NCBI RefSeq assembly: GCF_050942215.1
Contig: NZ_CP192056.1
Span: 6,138,001-6,202,000 of the forward strand
Direction of reading: 5' to 3'
DNA: 64,000 bases
Origin: Sphaerimonospora sp050942215
GTDB lineage: Bacteria > Actinomycetota > Actinomycetes > Streptosporangiales > Streptosporangiaceae
The notes beneath the pieces were generated by a model. That model made no database searches and was not told the DNA's origin. It worked only from the letters and a program-made list of their open reading frames with translations. Both the position numbers and the translations under genes were made by a program. Below are positions 34,815-43,800 of this stretch, piece after piece (position 1 is the first letter of the stretch; the number at the start of each line of letters is the position of its first letter).

Positions 34815-37800
34815 GAAGCGTTCCCTCCGGCGGTGAACGGCGGTTCCTGGGTGATGGCAAGAGGGTCGTCGTCGAGCTGGAGCAGCAGGCGCACTCCCGG
34901 CTCGACGTCCCGAAGCGAGGTCGGGCACGTCATCGGCTGCCAGCGTCCCATGTCGGGACTGCGCAGCAGTTCCCCGGCGTCCGCGGGCGTGCCGGGCGTG
35001 CGCTTGTTGTAGCCCAGTCGGCGGCCCGGCACCCGGCGCTCGGTGTGCCAGTGGTCGAGCCGGGCGTCCAGGTGGCGTTCGACCTCGACGCCCACCCGGT
35101 TGTCGCCGGTGACCTCCCGGGCCCGCCGCTTGAGGAAGCGCACCACGTGGTCGGCCAGCTCGCCGGCCCGGTCGAACTGCCCTGCCCCCATGTTGCCGTT
35201 GTAGGCGAACTCCAGGTTCCGCACGAGGGCGACCAGCACCCCGGTCAGTCCGCGGTCGACCGCCCGGTCGGCGAACGGCGTCACCGACAGCGCCTCCACA
35301 TGCCGGTAGGCGGTGGCGTGGAAGTGCTCGAACGTCTCGTAGTGCGACAGGTCGCGTGGCCGGGCCCAGTTGTAGACCGTGAACACCAGGCCCGGCGCGG
35401 CACGCCCGACCCGGCTGGTCGCCTGGATGTACTCGGCGGCGGACTTCGGCTGGTTGGAGACGACCATCACGCCGAGGCGGGACACGTCGACCCCGACGGC
35501 GATCATGTTGGTGGCGAGCAGGATGTCGATCGGCCGGCGCTGGCTCGCCTCCTGATCGTCGGTGAACGCCTGGTCCAGGTGATCGAGCACGGCCGGGATG
35601 TCCGCGGACGAGAGCCGCGAGGTCAGCTCCTTGACGACGGGGTCCCAGCGGCGGGCGAACCCGCGGCCCTCGGCCCGGGACAGGCGGGTGGAGACGTCGT
35701 CCTCCACCATGCGGCGCATCGCCCCCAGATCGCGCAGGCTGTTGAAGTAACCGACCAGGGTCATGTAGGGGTCGGTGACGCGGCTGCGGCCGTACCTCTC
35801 GTGCAGAGTCTGAGCTGCGCCGAGCACGGCGACATACACCCGGATCAGCACCGACCTGTTGCGGACGCCATGCGCGCAGATGCCCACATAGCGGCGGCCG
35901 GACCGGTGCCCCCGCTCTGCCGGATCCACCGGACGCTGCCGGGAGAAGAAGTTGTCGCCGATATCCAGCCCCGGGGGCGGGAAGATCTCCGTCCGCCGGT
36001 CGAAGAGCGCGCCGATCTGCTGCTGCGCCCGCCGCACGGTCGCGGTCGAGGCGATGACCTTCGGCCTGACCCGCCTGCCGCCCGGCAACTCCCAGGTAGC
36101 GAGCCGGTCCACGGCCGTCTCGTACAGGCCCGCCAGGGATCCCAGCGGGCCGGAGATCAGATGCAGCTCATCCTGGATGACCAGGTCCGGCGGCCGGACC
36201 CGCGACACGCCGACGATCTTCGCGGGCGGCAGCATCCCCTTGGCGGGATGCCGGGCGGACGGCGACGAAAGCTCCCAGTCATTGCCCCGGGTGTCCTCGG
36301 TCACGTATCCGTGCCGCTCGCACCGCTGCCGGACCCGGCCGAACAGCGCCTGGGTCTCACCGCGCCACGGCATCTGGGCGAACTTGTCCACCGTCGCGAT
36401 GACGAGGCTGGGCAGCAGCCGGTAGATCTCCTCGTCGACGAGGACGATCGGGATGCCCTCGGGATCGTTGATGTCGTTGAAGTCGCAGTAGAGGTTGTTG
36501 CAGAAGAACTGGGTGCGGCGTCGGGTCGGGTCGACCGTGATGTTGATGCCCGGGTCCAGCATCTCACCGCACCACGGGCAGCCGGTGAGCTGGTGCGGCG
36601 AGCCGACAGCGCGGACGAACCCGCGCTTGCCCGCCTTGCGGAGTTCCTTGAGCCACTCGGCCGCGTCGTCGGTCTTGTTCGGCGTCACCCGCGCACCGAC
36701 CCAGAGACCGATCCGGAACGGCATCGTGCCCCATGTCGCCTCGTCCTGGCGGCGCAGCCGCTCGCAGGCGCAGATCAGAGCGGTGGCGCGCTGGAACTGC
36801 TGGATCGTGAGCAGCCGGAGCGTGTAGCGCATGAGCACCGCCACGCCCGCCGACGCGTCGTAGCCGCCAAGCCCTGAGCCGAGCCGCCGGATCGCCAGCG
36901 TGAACGCGGTCAGACCGAGATAGGCCTCGGTCTTGCCGCCACCGGTGGGGAACCAGAGCAGGTCGGCCAGGGCCTCGCCGTCGCGCTCGTCGGCGCGGCG
37001 TTCAGCGTGCCGGGGATCGGCCAGCGCGGGCAGGTTCAGCAGGATGAACGCCAGCTGGAACGGGCGCCAGCTGTGATTGTCCGGCTTCTCGACCCGCCGC
37101 AGCGCCTCCTCCAGCGGCACCACGGGCGTCTTGCGCCGTACGGCCGCCGCCAGCGTGTGCACCCGCTGCAGGTACATCGCATCGTTGGCGAAGCGGAAGG
37201 CCCGCAATGCGTTCTCGTCGCGCGTGCCCGCGTCTCCGGTGAGCAGTTCGATCCCGGCCTCGATCCGGTCCGCCGCCCTGCGCGCCACGGCCAACGTCTC
37301 GCGCGGCGTCCTCCCGTACGGCGCGAGCCGCTCACCCTTGTCGGCCAGGCGCTTCTCCTGGCGGGCGATCCACGCCCGGTACCCGGTGACCAGCGGCATC
37401 AGCCCGGTGCGGAGCGCGTCCACCGGCAGGTCGCGCAGGACCTTCATGTCCAGCACCAGGTCAGCCAGCTCCGGCAGATCCGGGTCGCTCTTCGGATTGG
37501 GAACGTCGGTGAACGGGATCTCGTAGGACGGCACGGCCCGCGTCTCGACCCGGACAGCCCGCAGCGGATCATCCGGCGACCGCTCGGCCGTCACGCCCGC
37601 CCCGTGGCCGACCGCGAACTCCGGCTGGAACCGGTAGGCCATGGCCAGCCGCCGCTGCTCGGCACGGTCGATCTCGTCGCCGCCGCTGAAGGTGTCGGGC
37701 CGGGCCAGGAAGACCGGCCCGCCGTGCGGGGCGGCGACGGCGATACGCGCCTGGAACAGCCAGGCCGCCGCCTCCAGCGTCTGCGGCTTAGGCGTGGCGT

Positions 37801-38389
37801 TGACCAGGAAGATCGAGACCAGCCAGTGGCCGTTGTGGCGGCGTGCCCGGCCGCGCACCACCACGTGCTCGTCGGAGTCCATGCGCTCCGGCTTCAGCCG
37901 GCCCTCGCGGAGCGCCAGCCGTACGCTGCCAGAGTCGGCCGCCCGACGCCACACCCGCCCGCTGCCGCCGCCCGCCGTCTCCCCGGCATCGTAGGCTGCC
38001 TCGACTCGCTTGTAACGCGCCCAGTGACCGGTGACCACCAGCTCGGTCATCCCCCCGTCCACCACGACGGTGCAGCCCAGGGCCGAGGGCATCAGGCTGG
38101 CGGTGGTCAGGGCGGACGGCTCGGCCTCATCCTCCCCCACGTCGGCAGCGCCGCCATCCGCAGCGTCGTCCATCAGATCGGGCTCGACCACCTCACCGTC
38201 CGGCGCGAGCCTGCCCAGGATGTACCGGTCGGTCGGCCGCTCCTTGAACTCCTCCCCCTCGTCACCGAAAGGACCGTGGAGATCCCGGACGACCATCTCC
38301 TCCAGCTCGCGCCGGATCCTGGCCTCTCTGGGCCGTTCAAGCACCGTCTCACCGCTCACGTCGGCAACTGTAGGGGTGGAGTCCGCCAT
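34811..38389 (-). CDS. drmA: DISARM helicase DrmA
   Basis: A 1192-residue superfamily 2 helicase. Walker A is F-P-T-G-G-G-K-T-E at about 477-485, the DEAH-like box is Q-D-E-L-H near 737, and the C-terminal helicase motifs A-T-N-M-I-A-V-G-V-D and Q-A-T-S-R-V-G-R lie near 960-995. The N-terminal 450 residues are DrmA-specific. It is the first gene of the drmABC part and has no strong ribosome binding site; an in-frame ATG 31 codons downstream is an alternative. Upstream lies a 400-base region with a long palindrome. Confidence 0.94.
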   Translation of the reverse strand: MADSTPTVADVSGETVLERPREARIRRELEEMVVRDLHGPFGDEGEEFKERPTDRYILGRLAPDGEVVEPDLMDDAADGGAADVGEDEAEPSALTTASLMPSALGCTVVVDGGMTELVVTGHWARYKRVEAAYDAGETAGGGSGRVWRRAADSGSVRLALREGRLKPERMDSDEHVVVRGRARRHNGHWLVSIFLVNATPKPQTLEAAAWLFQARIAVAAPHGGPVFLARPDTFSGGDEIDRAEQRRLAMAYRFQPEFAVGHGAGVTAERSPDDPLRAVRVETRAVPSYEIPFTDVPNPKSDPDLPELADLVLDMKVLRDLPVDALRTGLMPLVTGYRAWIARQEKRLADKGERLAPYGRTPRETLAVARRAADRIEAGIELLTGDAGTRDENALRAFRFANDAMYLQRVHTLAAAVRRKTPVVPLEEALRRVEKPDNHSWRPFQLAFILLNLPALADPRHAERRADERDGEALADLLWFPTGGGKTEAYLGLTAFTLAIRRLGSGLGGYDASAGVAVLMRYTLRLLTIQQFQRATALICACERLRRQDEATWGTMPFRIGLWVGARVTPNKTDDAAEWLKELRKAGKRGFVRAVGSPHQLTGCPWCGEMLDPGINITVDPTRRRTQFFCNNLYCDFNDINDPEGIPIVLVDEEIYRLLPSLVIATVDKFAQMPWRGETQALFGRVRQRCERHGYVTEDTRGNDWELSSPSARHPAKGMLPPAKIVGVSRVRPPDLVIQDELHLISGPLGSLAGLYETAVDRLATWELPGGRRVRPKVIASTATVRRAQQQIGALFDRRTEIFPPPGLDIGDNFFSRQRPVDPAERGHRSGRRYVGICAHGVRNRSVLIRVYVAVLGAAQTLHERYGRSRVTDPYMTLVGYFNSLRDLGAMRRMVEDDVSTRLSRAEGRGFARRWDPVVKELTSRLSSADIPAVLDHLDQAFTDDQEASQRRPIDILLATNMIAVGVDVSRLGVMVVSNQPKSAAEYIQATSRVGRAAPGLVFTVYNWARPRDLSHYETFEHFHATAYRHVEALSVTPFADRAVDRGLTGVLVALVRNLEFAYNGNMGAGQFDRAGELADHVVRFLKRRAREVTGDNRVGVEVERHLDARLDHWHTERRVPGRRLGYNKRTPGTPADAGELLRSPDMGRWQPMTCPTSLRDVEPGVRLLLQLDDDPLAITQEPPFTAGGNAS

Positions 38390-38655
38390 TCCGCAGCGTC
38401 GTGCTTATCCCATCGTCGGTTGGTGGAAGCAGAACAATCGCCGCGACCGAGCGGACGTCCGTGAGATACGCCCCGCTGTTCTCCCTGTTCACCGAGGTCT
38501 CTGCGGACATCTATACCCCGATCGCCAACAAGATCCAGGTAGCCGTCCAGATCGAGACGTAGGCCCCTGCTTGGAGGAGCAGACGCTCGAGCAAGGAATG
38601 CCATATCGTGCGCGCGGCCCAATATCTGGATGAAACAGACAATCGTCGAAGAGTG

Positions 38656-38691
38656 GCCGTTCTGTGTGGATATATATCCGCACAGAACGGC
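38656..38691. promoter_or_regulatory. 36-bp near-perfect palindrome between drmA and the RAMA gene
   Basis: The two halves, 38656-38673 and 38674-38691, are complementary except for one pair, around an AT-rich TATATA centre. It lies about 265 bases upstream of drmA and 105 bases upstream of the divergent RAMA-domain gene, in locally AT-rich DNA. Best read as an operator, or as a structured insertion-site remnant. The rest of the 38390-38797 gap shows only short frames without coding character. Confidence 0.65.
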
Positions 38692-38752
38692 TTCGAGTTC
38701 AAAAATTCCACCAGATCAGAAGATATTGTGTTCGTGAGCACTTGCCCGTACG

Positions 38753-38783
38753 ATAGATCCACCAGTCCACCAGATGGATCTAT
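38753..38783. promoter_or_regulatory. 9-bp inverted repeat just upstream of the RAMA start
   Basis: ATAGATCCA at 38753-38761 is inverted at 38775-38783 with a 13-base spacer that itself contains a tandem CCACCAG. It ends 14 bases before the chosen start of the RAMA gene, so a bound protein would block transcription or translation initiation. Confidence 0.4.
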
Positions 38784-38797
38784 TCAGACGGGAGGCG

Positions 38798-39268
38798 ATG
38801 TTGGCGGAGGAGCCCAACACCTATCTTGACCAGGATGTCTTAAACGCGCTCCATGCGCTGGCGAAGCCCTGGGTCGAGACCACACCGAACGCTGTTCTGC
38901 GGCGGCTGCTCGTTGAGGGCACCCTGGGCAGGGCGTCCGAGACCGACAGTACGCCCGAGACCGGCAGCATGACCGGGATCGACGAAGGGCTGGAGAACGA
39001 GCGAGAAGGGGTGCTCAAGCACCTGATCGCCAAGGGACTGCTCCGGGCAGGGGAGCGCCTTGAGTGGCGCAGGCCTCGTCTCGGTCATGTCCACTTCGCA
39101 ACGGTGCTTCCCGGCGGATGCCTCCGTCTCGACAACGGCCAGATCTACGAGAAGCCCTCGCCCGCGTGCAAGGCGATCTCGGGCCAGGAGACCGACGGCT
39201 GGTCCGCGTGGCACCGAATCTCCGACGGGAGAAGTCTCAAAACGCTCCGCGAGAACTTGCTCAAGTAG
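38798..39268 (+). CDS. RAMA-domain protein embedded in the DISARM locus
   Basis: A 156-residue protein. The N-terminal third (L-D-Q-D-V-L-N-A-L-H and T-P-N-A-V-L-R-R-L-L) resembles the short N-terminal helices of SeqA-like DNA-binding proteins. The C-terminal part fits the RAMA domain: H-V-H-F-A-T-V-L, G-Q-I-Y, S-P-A-C-K-A-I-S-G, D-G-W-S-A-W-H-R and L-K-T-L-R. RAMA stands for restriction enzyme adenine methylase associated and is thought to read modified DNA. The start at 38798 has GGGAGG upstream. It is transcribed opposite to the drm genes on either side. Confidence 0.75.
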   Translation: MLAEEPNTYLDQDVLNALHALAKPWVETTPNAVLRRLLVEGTLGRASETDSTPETGSMTGIDEGLENEREGVLKHLIAKGLLRAGERLEWRRPRLGHVHFATVLPGGCLRLDNGQIYEKPSPACKAISGQETDGWSAWHRISDGRSLKTLRENLLK

Positions 39269-39407
39269 GCCCGCTCGAAGCTGATTCCCTGCATCTCACC
39301 ATGTGCGCCGCGGCGATCTCGGCGCATGTTCCTATCGGCACGGGCGTATGCCGCGCCCTCTGTGCACGCCGATTCCGTACGTCATCTGTTCAACATCGGG
39401 AGACCTG

Positions 39408-39779
39408 ATGAGCCCTCTCACGATCAGCGACAGCATCCCCCTGTTCATGGACGGCAGCCCGCTTACCGGATTCCTCCACTACCGGCGGCATGATCCTTAC
39501 GTCGTGCGCCTCGACGTCCCCGGCTTCATGGACCGGATCAATGTGCTTCGTGATTCCCTCTGCACGGGGCAGAACAGACCGGTCGATGATGAGTACATCC
39601 AGATACAGCCGTACATCGAAGATCTCGACTGGATCAGGATCACCCTGCGGAACGTCGGTCCTGAGCCGCTCGTTCTCTGGGCCGAGCGCAAGTCGCTGGG
39701 AAGTTCCCTCGCTCGTACCTACGAGATGGTTCCGCGGGGGTTTGAGCTGCTCTGGGACGGCTTCCCCTGCCTGGAGTGA
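39408..39779 (+). CDS. SsgA-like (SALP) domain protein
   Basis: A 123-residue protein with features of the SsgA family of actinomycete sporulation and division proteins: L-H-Y-R-R-H-D-P-Y-V-V-R, a central R-D-S-L region, and near the end A-R-T-Y-E-M-V-P-R-G-F-E. It is diverged, with the usual W-x-F-A-R-D-L motif altered, so the assignment is moderate. GGGAGA sits before the ATG. SsgA-like proteins are not normally found inside DISARM loci; it may have come with the RAMA gene, from which it is separated by 139 bases. Confidence 0.5.
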   Translation: MSPLTISDSIPLFMDGSPLTGFLHYRRHDPYVVRLDVPGFMDRINVLRDSLCTGQNRPVDDEYIQIQPYIEDLDWIRITLRNVGPEPLVLWAERKSLGSSLARTYEMVPRGFELLWDGFPCLE

Positions 39780-39888
39780 GCTCTCCCACCACCGACCAGG
39801 GACGATGACCAGCAGCTTGTCGAGGAATCAGTACGCCGGATCCTGAGCGCCGTCGAACACATGCTTGCCTCTCCTCTCCGAACGGAGC

Positions 39889-40239
39889 CTACGATCGGGG
39901 CGCCCATGAGCGGGGAGGCGGCATGCGCATCATCAGTTGAACCGTGCGAACCACACCTGATGGCAGCTTGTCATAGGTCGGCGTGTTCAGCAGGAGCGGA
40001 TGGCCGCCGGCATCGAGCTTCCTATCCCAGGTCCGGCTGACTACCTGGCAGTGGTCCCGCATCTCGAACAATGCGATCTTGCAGACCTGACCGTCGGCCA
40101 GTGGGGTGAACCAGAGCAGGTGGTCTCCTGGCACCAGGCGGTCTCGCCCGTTGACGGCTCCATCCGGCACCCTGCGGTCCGGCCGAGACAAGGAACGGCA
40201 GGCCCACAGCGACGGTGACCTGCTGGAGTTGATAGGCAC
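39889..40239 (-). CDS. Possible hypothetical protein, uncertain
   Basis: A 116-codon frame with a plausible middle part (L-L-W-F-T-P-L-A-D-G-Q-V-C-K-I-A-L-F-E) but a low-complexity Ser/Arg N-terminus that suggests the true start is internal or that a frameshift joins it to another frame upstream. Family unknown. It lies between the SsgA-like gene and the broken T5orf172 gene and may be decaying. Confidence 0.25.
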   Translation of the reverse strand: MPINSSRSPSLWACRSLSRPDRRVPDGAVNGRDRLVPGDHLLWFTPLADGQVCKIALFEMRDHCQVVSRTWDRKLDAGGHPLLLNTPTYDKLPSGVVRTVQLMMRMPPPRSWAPRS

Positions 40240-40265
40240 CCGGGATGCTGAGGCGGTCGCCGGAC

Positions 40266-40728
40266 TCAGCCCCGGTGATCCGGACGCAAGAAGTCGATCG
40301 ACTCGGCCCTGCTCGACGTGGGGTCCGGGAGCGCTAGGACGACGAAGAGGTCACCGGCCGACGCGGTCAGGGCGATCCGGTCTCCGCTCCTGACGTAATG
40401 CGGCTCGTCCGCGTCCCACGCGTCGATGCCGGCGGCCTCCAGCAGCGCCTCCCTGACCGTGTCGATCGCCACGTCCAGGGAGACCTTGAAGAGCTCCCGA
40501 TCCGGAGTGACCCGGAAGGGCTCCAGAAACTCATGAGCGCACTTCTCGACCTCGTGTGGACGGGACGTCGGGGCGCTGAACTCGACATCGAATGGGAGCG
40601 GGACATCCGTGCTGTGGAACTGCCTCGCATGCCCCTCGGTGAAGGTCGATGGTCATCCCGACCTTGACGATCCCCGGCATCGCCTCGTTGCTCAGAACAT
40701 AGACGAATCCGACTGTGTGCTTGGACAA
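40266..40728 (-). pseudogene. T5orf172/GIY-YIG-type nuclease gene with one frameshift
   Basis: From a TTG at 40728, with GGAGG upstream, the frame encodes G-F-V-Y-V-L-S-N-E-A-M-P-G-I-V-K-V-G-M-T, the T5orf172 domain of the GIY-YIG superfamily. Near 40655 the frame shifts; the next frame continues H-A-R-Q-F-H-S-T-D-V-P-L-P-F and H-E-V-E-K-C-A-H-E-F-L, then runs to 40266. All expected blocks are present across the two frames, so one indel explains the break. Confidence 0.7.
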
Positions 40729-40821
40729 GCCGCCTCCTGGTGGCTCGGTTACGAACGGCCCCAGGGTGCCAGGGAGGACCGATAAGCCGCACAGCAAGCC
40801 GATCAGAGACCCGCTTAGATT

Positions 40822-43800
40822 TTAGAAAAGGGCCCCGTCCGGAGGGAAGAGGCCGTCGTCGAGAACGGCGACGGGCTCCTCTTCCTTCGTTGGATCGGGC
40901 GCCACGGTACGGCCCTCCGTCGGCACTGCGGGTGAGACGGGGGATACCGTACGGCCGGCGGTCGTCTTCTTCCGGGTGGTCTTCTTCGGCTTGCGGACGC
41001 CCGTCTGCGGCTCCTCCCTGTGGCGGTAGTGGTTGAGCGCCAGCAACTTGTCAAGGATGTCGAGGCGGGCCTGCGGGCCGACCGTCCAGCGGACACCCTG
41101 GCCATGGTCGTGGAAGCCGTGGTCCAGAACGACCTCGGACCAGGCGGGCAGTGACGCCTTCGCCTTGCCGGCCTCGTAGTCGCGGATGTCGGGCTCCCGC
41201 TCCTCGTCTAGCGCGTACGCCTCCAGGGCCGCCTCGTCGATCTCGACATGCAGTTCCCTGATCCGCTGGATCAGCGGGTCCGTCTCGGCCGGGTCGTGTA
41301 CCAGGTTGTAGAGCTTGGTCAGCCCGAGATCCCGCTTCAGCATGAGCTCGCTCCGGACCTCGTGCAGCTCCGCCCCGGCCCGGTCCATCCGGTCGGTCCG
41401 CCTGGGCTGCGGGAAGGTGTCGTAGACATCTGATGGCGAGTAGTTGAGGTCGGCTTTCATAGTAGATGAGTACTTCCAGGCCCACTGGTTATGGAAGGCG
41501 CTGGAGAACAGAGCAAGGTCTGCGCAAGCATCGGTGGCGAACACCGCGAGCTTGTGAGCGAAGACCTGTTGTGCAGGAACTAACGCTGGCATCACCAAGC
41601 GACTCACCAGTGTGATGACGAGCACCCGGTCAAGACCCGCGATGGCCTCGTACAGGTTCGGTGCCCGCTCTGCGTACTGCCACCAGCGTTCCCGACGGGC
41701 TTGACGTTTGTTGTTCTCCCGCCCTGGTTTGACATCACGTTCCACGATGGCGAACGGTGCGGGGTATTCCCGCGCCCGCTCCATCGACCAGTCTCGGAAA
41801 TTAATCACCCACCGGCGGCCCGAGCAATCCGGCCGGGAGTTGAGATCCTCCCCGACGAGGTAAGGGGAGAGCACCTTCTTGTTATGCGGGTCTGCCTCAA
41901 TCAGAGCGGCGGCTTCCTCTGGGGACATAGTGAAACCAAGACCAAGGATGTTCGACCCCTGGAAAGACTGGCCCGCGTTGGCCGCCAGGCGGTACGGGTG
42001 CCCCTCCATACGACCCTCAGGATCCAGGGACGAGGTGATCGACGGCACCTCCTGCCCATCTCGAAGGCGCGGTTCCCGCTCCCCCGGGTGCCCGGCCCAG
42101 ACCAGTGAGACCTCCAGCGAGGCCGTCCCCGGCCACGGTTGTGACTTGACAGTCCGGTAAACCCTCCAGCCCCGCTCATACGCCTGGTCCAAGCCCACCT
42201 CGCGGGTGTCTCCCTGGGAGATCGTGTTGGTGGCGATGACCCCCACCCGCCCAGAGGGGGCCACCTCCAGGTCGCGCAGGAGGAAGTACGCGCATAGGTC
42301 GGCGCTGCCGCGCCTGCCCTCGGCGACGTACGTGACGAGGAACTCCCGGACGTCCTCTCCGATGGAGCCGGTGAGCCGCTGTCCACCGATGAACGGCGGG
42401 TTGCCGACTACTGCGCTGAAGCCGCCGTGTCGCATCACCTCGGGGAACTCCAGCGGCCAGTGGAAGGGCCGGATCGGCTCTAGTCTGCGCCCGCCGCCGG
42501 TGAGCATGGGCTCAACCAGCCCCCGGATCCGCTTCTCCGCCTCCTCGGCCTCGATCGCGGCCCGATGCAGCTCGCCGTCCTCCACCGACCAGGGATCTGC
42601 CACCAGTTCGGCGAGGCGGGTGCCGTACGACTCCTCGGAGGGGTCGCCGGCCAACGCGATGGCCCGGGCGAGTGGGAGGAGGACCTTCTCCACGTCCTCA
42701 GCGAGGTCGAAGAGAAGCCTGCCGTACTCGTCGGCGTTCTCCTGCTCCTCCCAGTGCGGGCGGCGGTTCTGCTTCTTGGCGTCGGCGGCGGCAAGCGCGG
42801 CGGCCACGACCGCGTCGGCGGCGAAACGGAGCCGCTCGGTGAGGGCCTCCACGGTGGTGAGTTTGGCCTCCAGCTCGCGGCCGTGGGCCGCGTCACGGAC
42901 CGGTTCCTGCTCGATCAAGACGCGAAGCCGCTCGGCCTCGGCGAGGATCGTCTCCACCGTCTCACCCAAGGTGTTGGAGAGCCGGGAGTTCTGGAAATCC
43001 CCCGCCGTCGGGTCGAGGTGGAAGGCCTGAAGCTGACGGTCGTCCACCACACCGATCAGGGAGTCGCCGCAGCGCAGGGCGTGGTCGAGGAACGAGAACG
43101 GCTTGTCCTTGGCCAGCGTCACCAGCCAGAGCGAGAGCTTGGCCAGCTCGACGGCCTGCTCGTCGCGATCCACGCCGTAGATGCAGCTCGCAGCCACCCG
43201 GCGGCGGGCCTCCAGCAGCAGGCCGTCGCGGTCGTAGTCGGGGCCGACGGCGTCCAGGATCTCCCCCGGGACGCCGTTACGCTCCCAGTCGTCGACGATG
43301 CGGTCCGCGATGTAGCGGCAGGCGGAGACAAGGAAGGCGCCTGAGCCCATCGCCGGGTCGAGCACCTTCAGCTTCAACAACTCGTCCCAGCGCTTGGCCC
43401 GCCACACACCCGGTTCGGCGCCCTCAGCGGGGCCGGGCGAGAAGCAGAGCGGGGCCAAGGTGTGCTCGACGACCTCCTCGGCGAGCCTGCGCGGCGTGTA
43501 GTGGGTGCCCGTGGCGCGCCGGTCGCCGACCTGGGTGATGACCAGCGAGCCGGCGGGAAAGACGGTGGGCCAGCCGCGCAGGTCCTGGCGGAGCAGGCCG
43601 AGGAACGGCAGCACCCGCTCGGTCAGTGCGTCGTCGTTCTCGCAGGCGGTGCGCAGGCGCTCCCGGTCGGTGGGCTTCGGCTCGACGGCCAGGGCCTTGG
43701 TCACCCGGTTTGCCGTCGTCTCGCAGGTGCGCACCAGCCAGGCGGCGAAGTCGGGCTCCTCGCGGCGGGCGCGCTCCAGCTCGGCCAGCGGCAGCTCCGG

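Noticed and set aside
35045..36877. 610-codon open frame on the plus strand over drmA
   Set aside because: Antisense shadow of the helicase gene; no start signal, domain or normal amino acid composition. The same applies to the frames at 37007-38464, 43462-44619 and 45150-47084.
38461..38562. 33-codon frame starting with GTG upstream of the RAMA gene
   Set aside because: Short, no ribosome binding site, unknown; could be a fragment of a lost gene but cannot be supported.
38511..38762. 83-codon minus-strand frame with a hydrophobic C-terminus, considered as a small toxin
   Set aside because: Runs through the long palindrome and has no start signal or coding bias.
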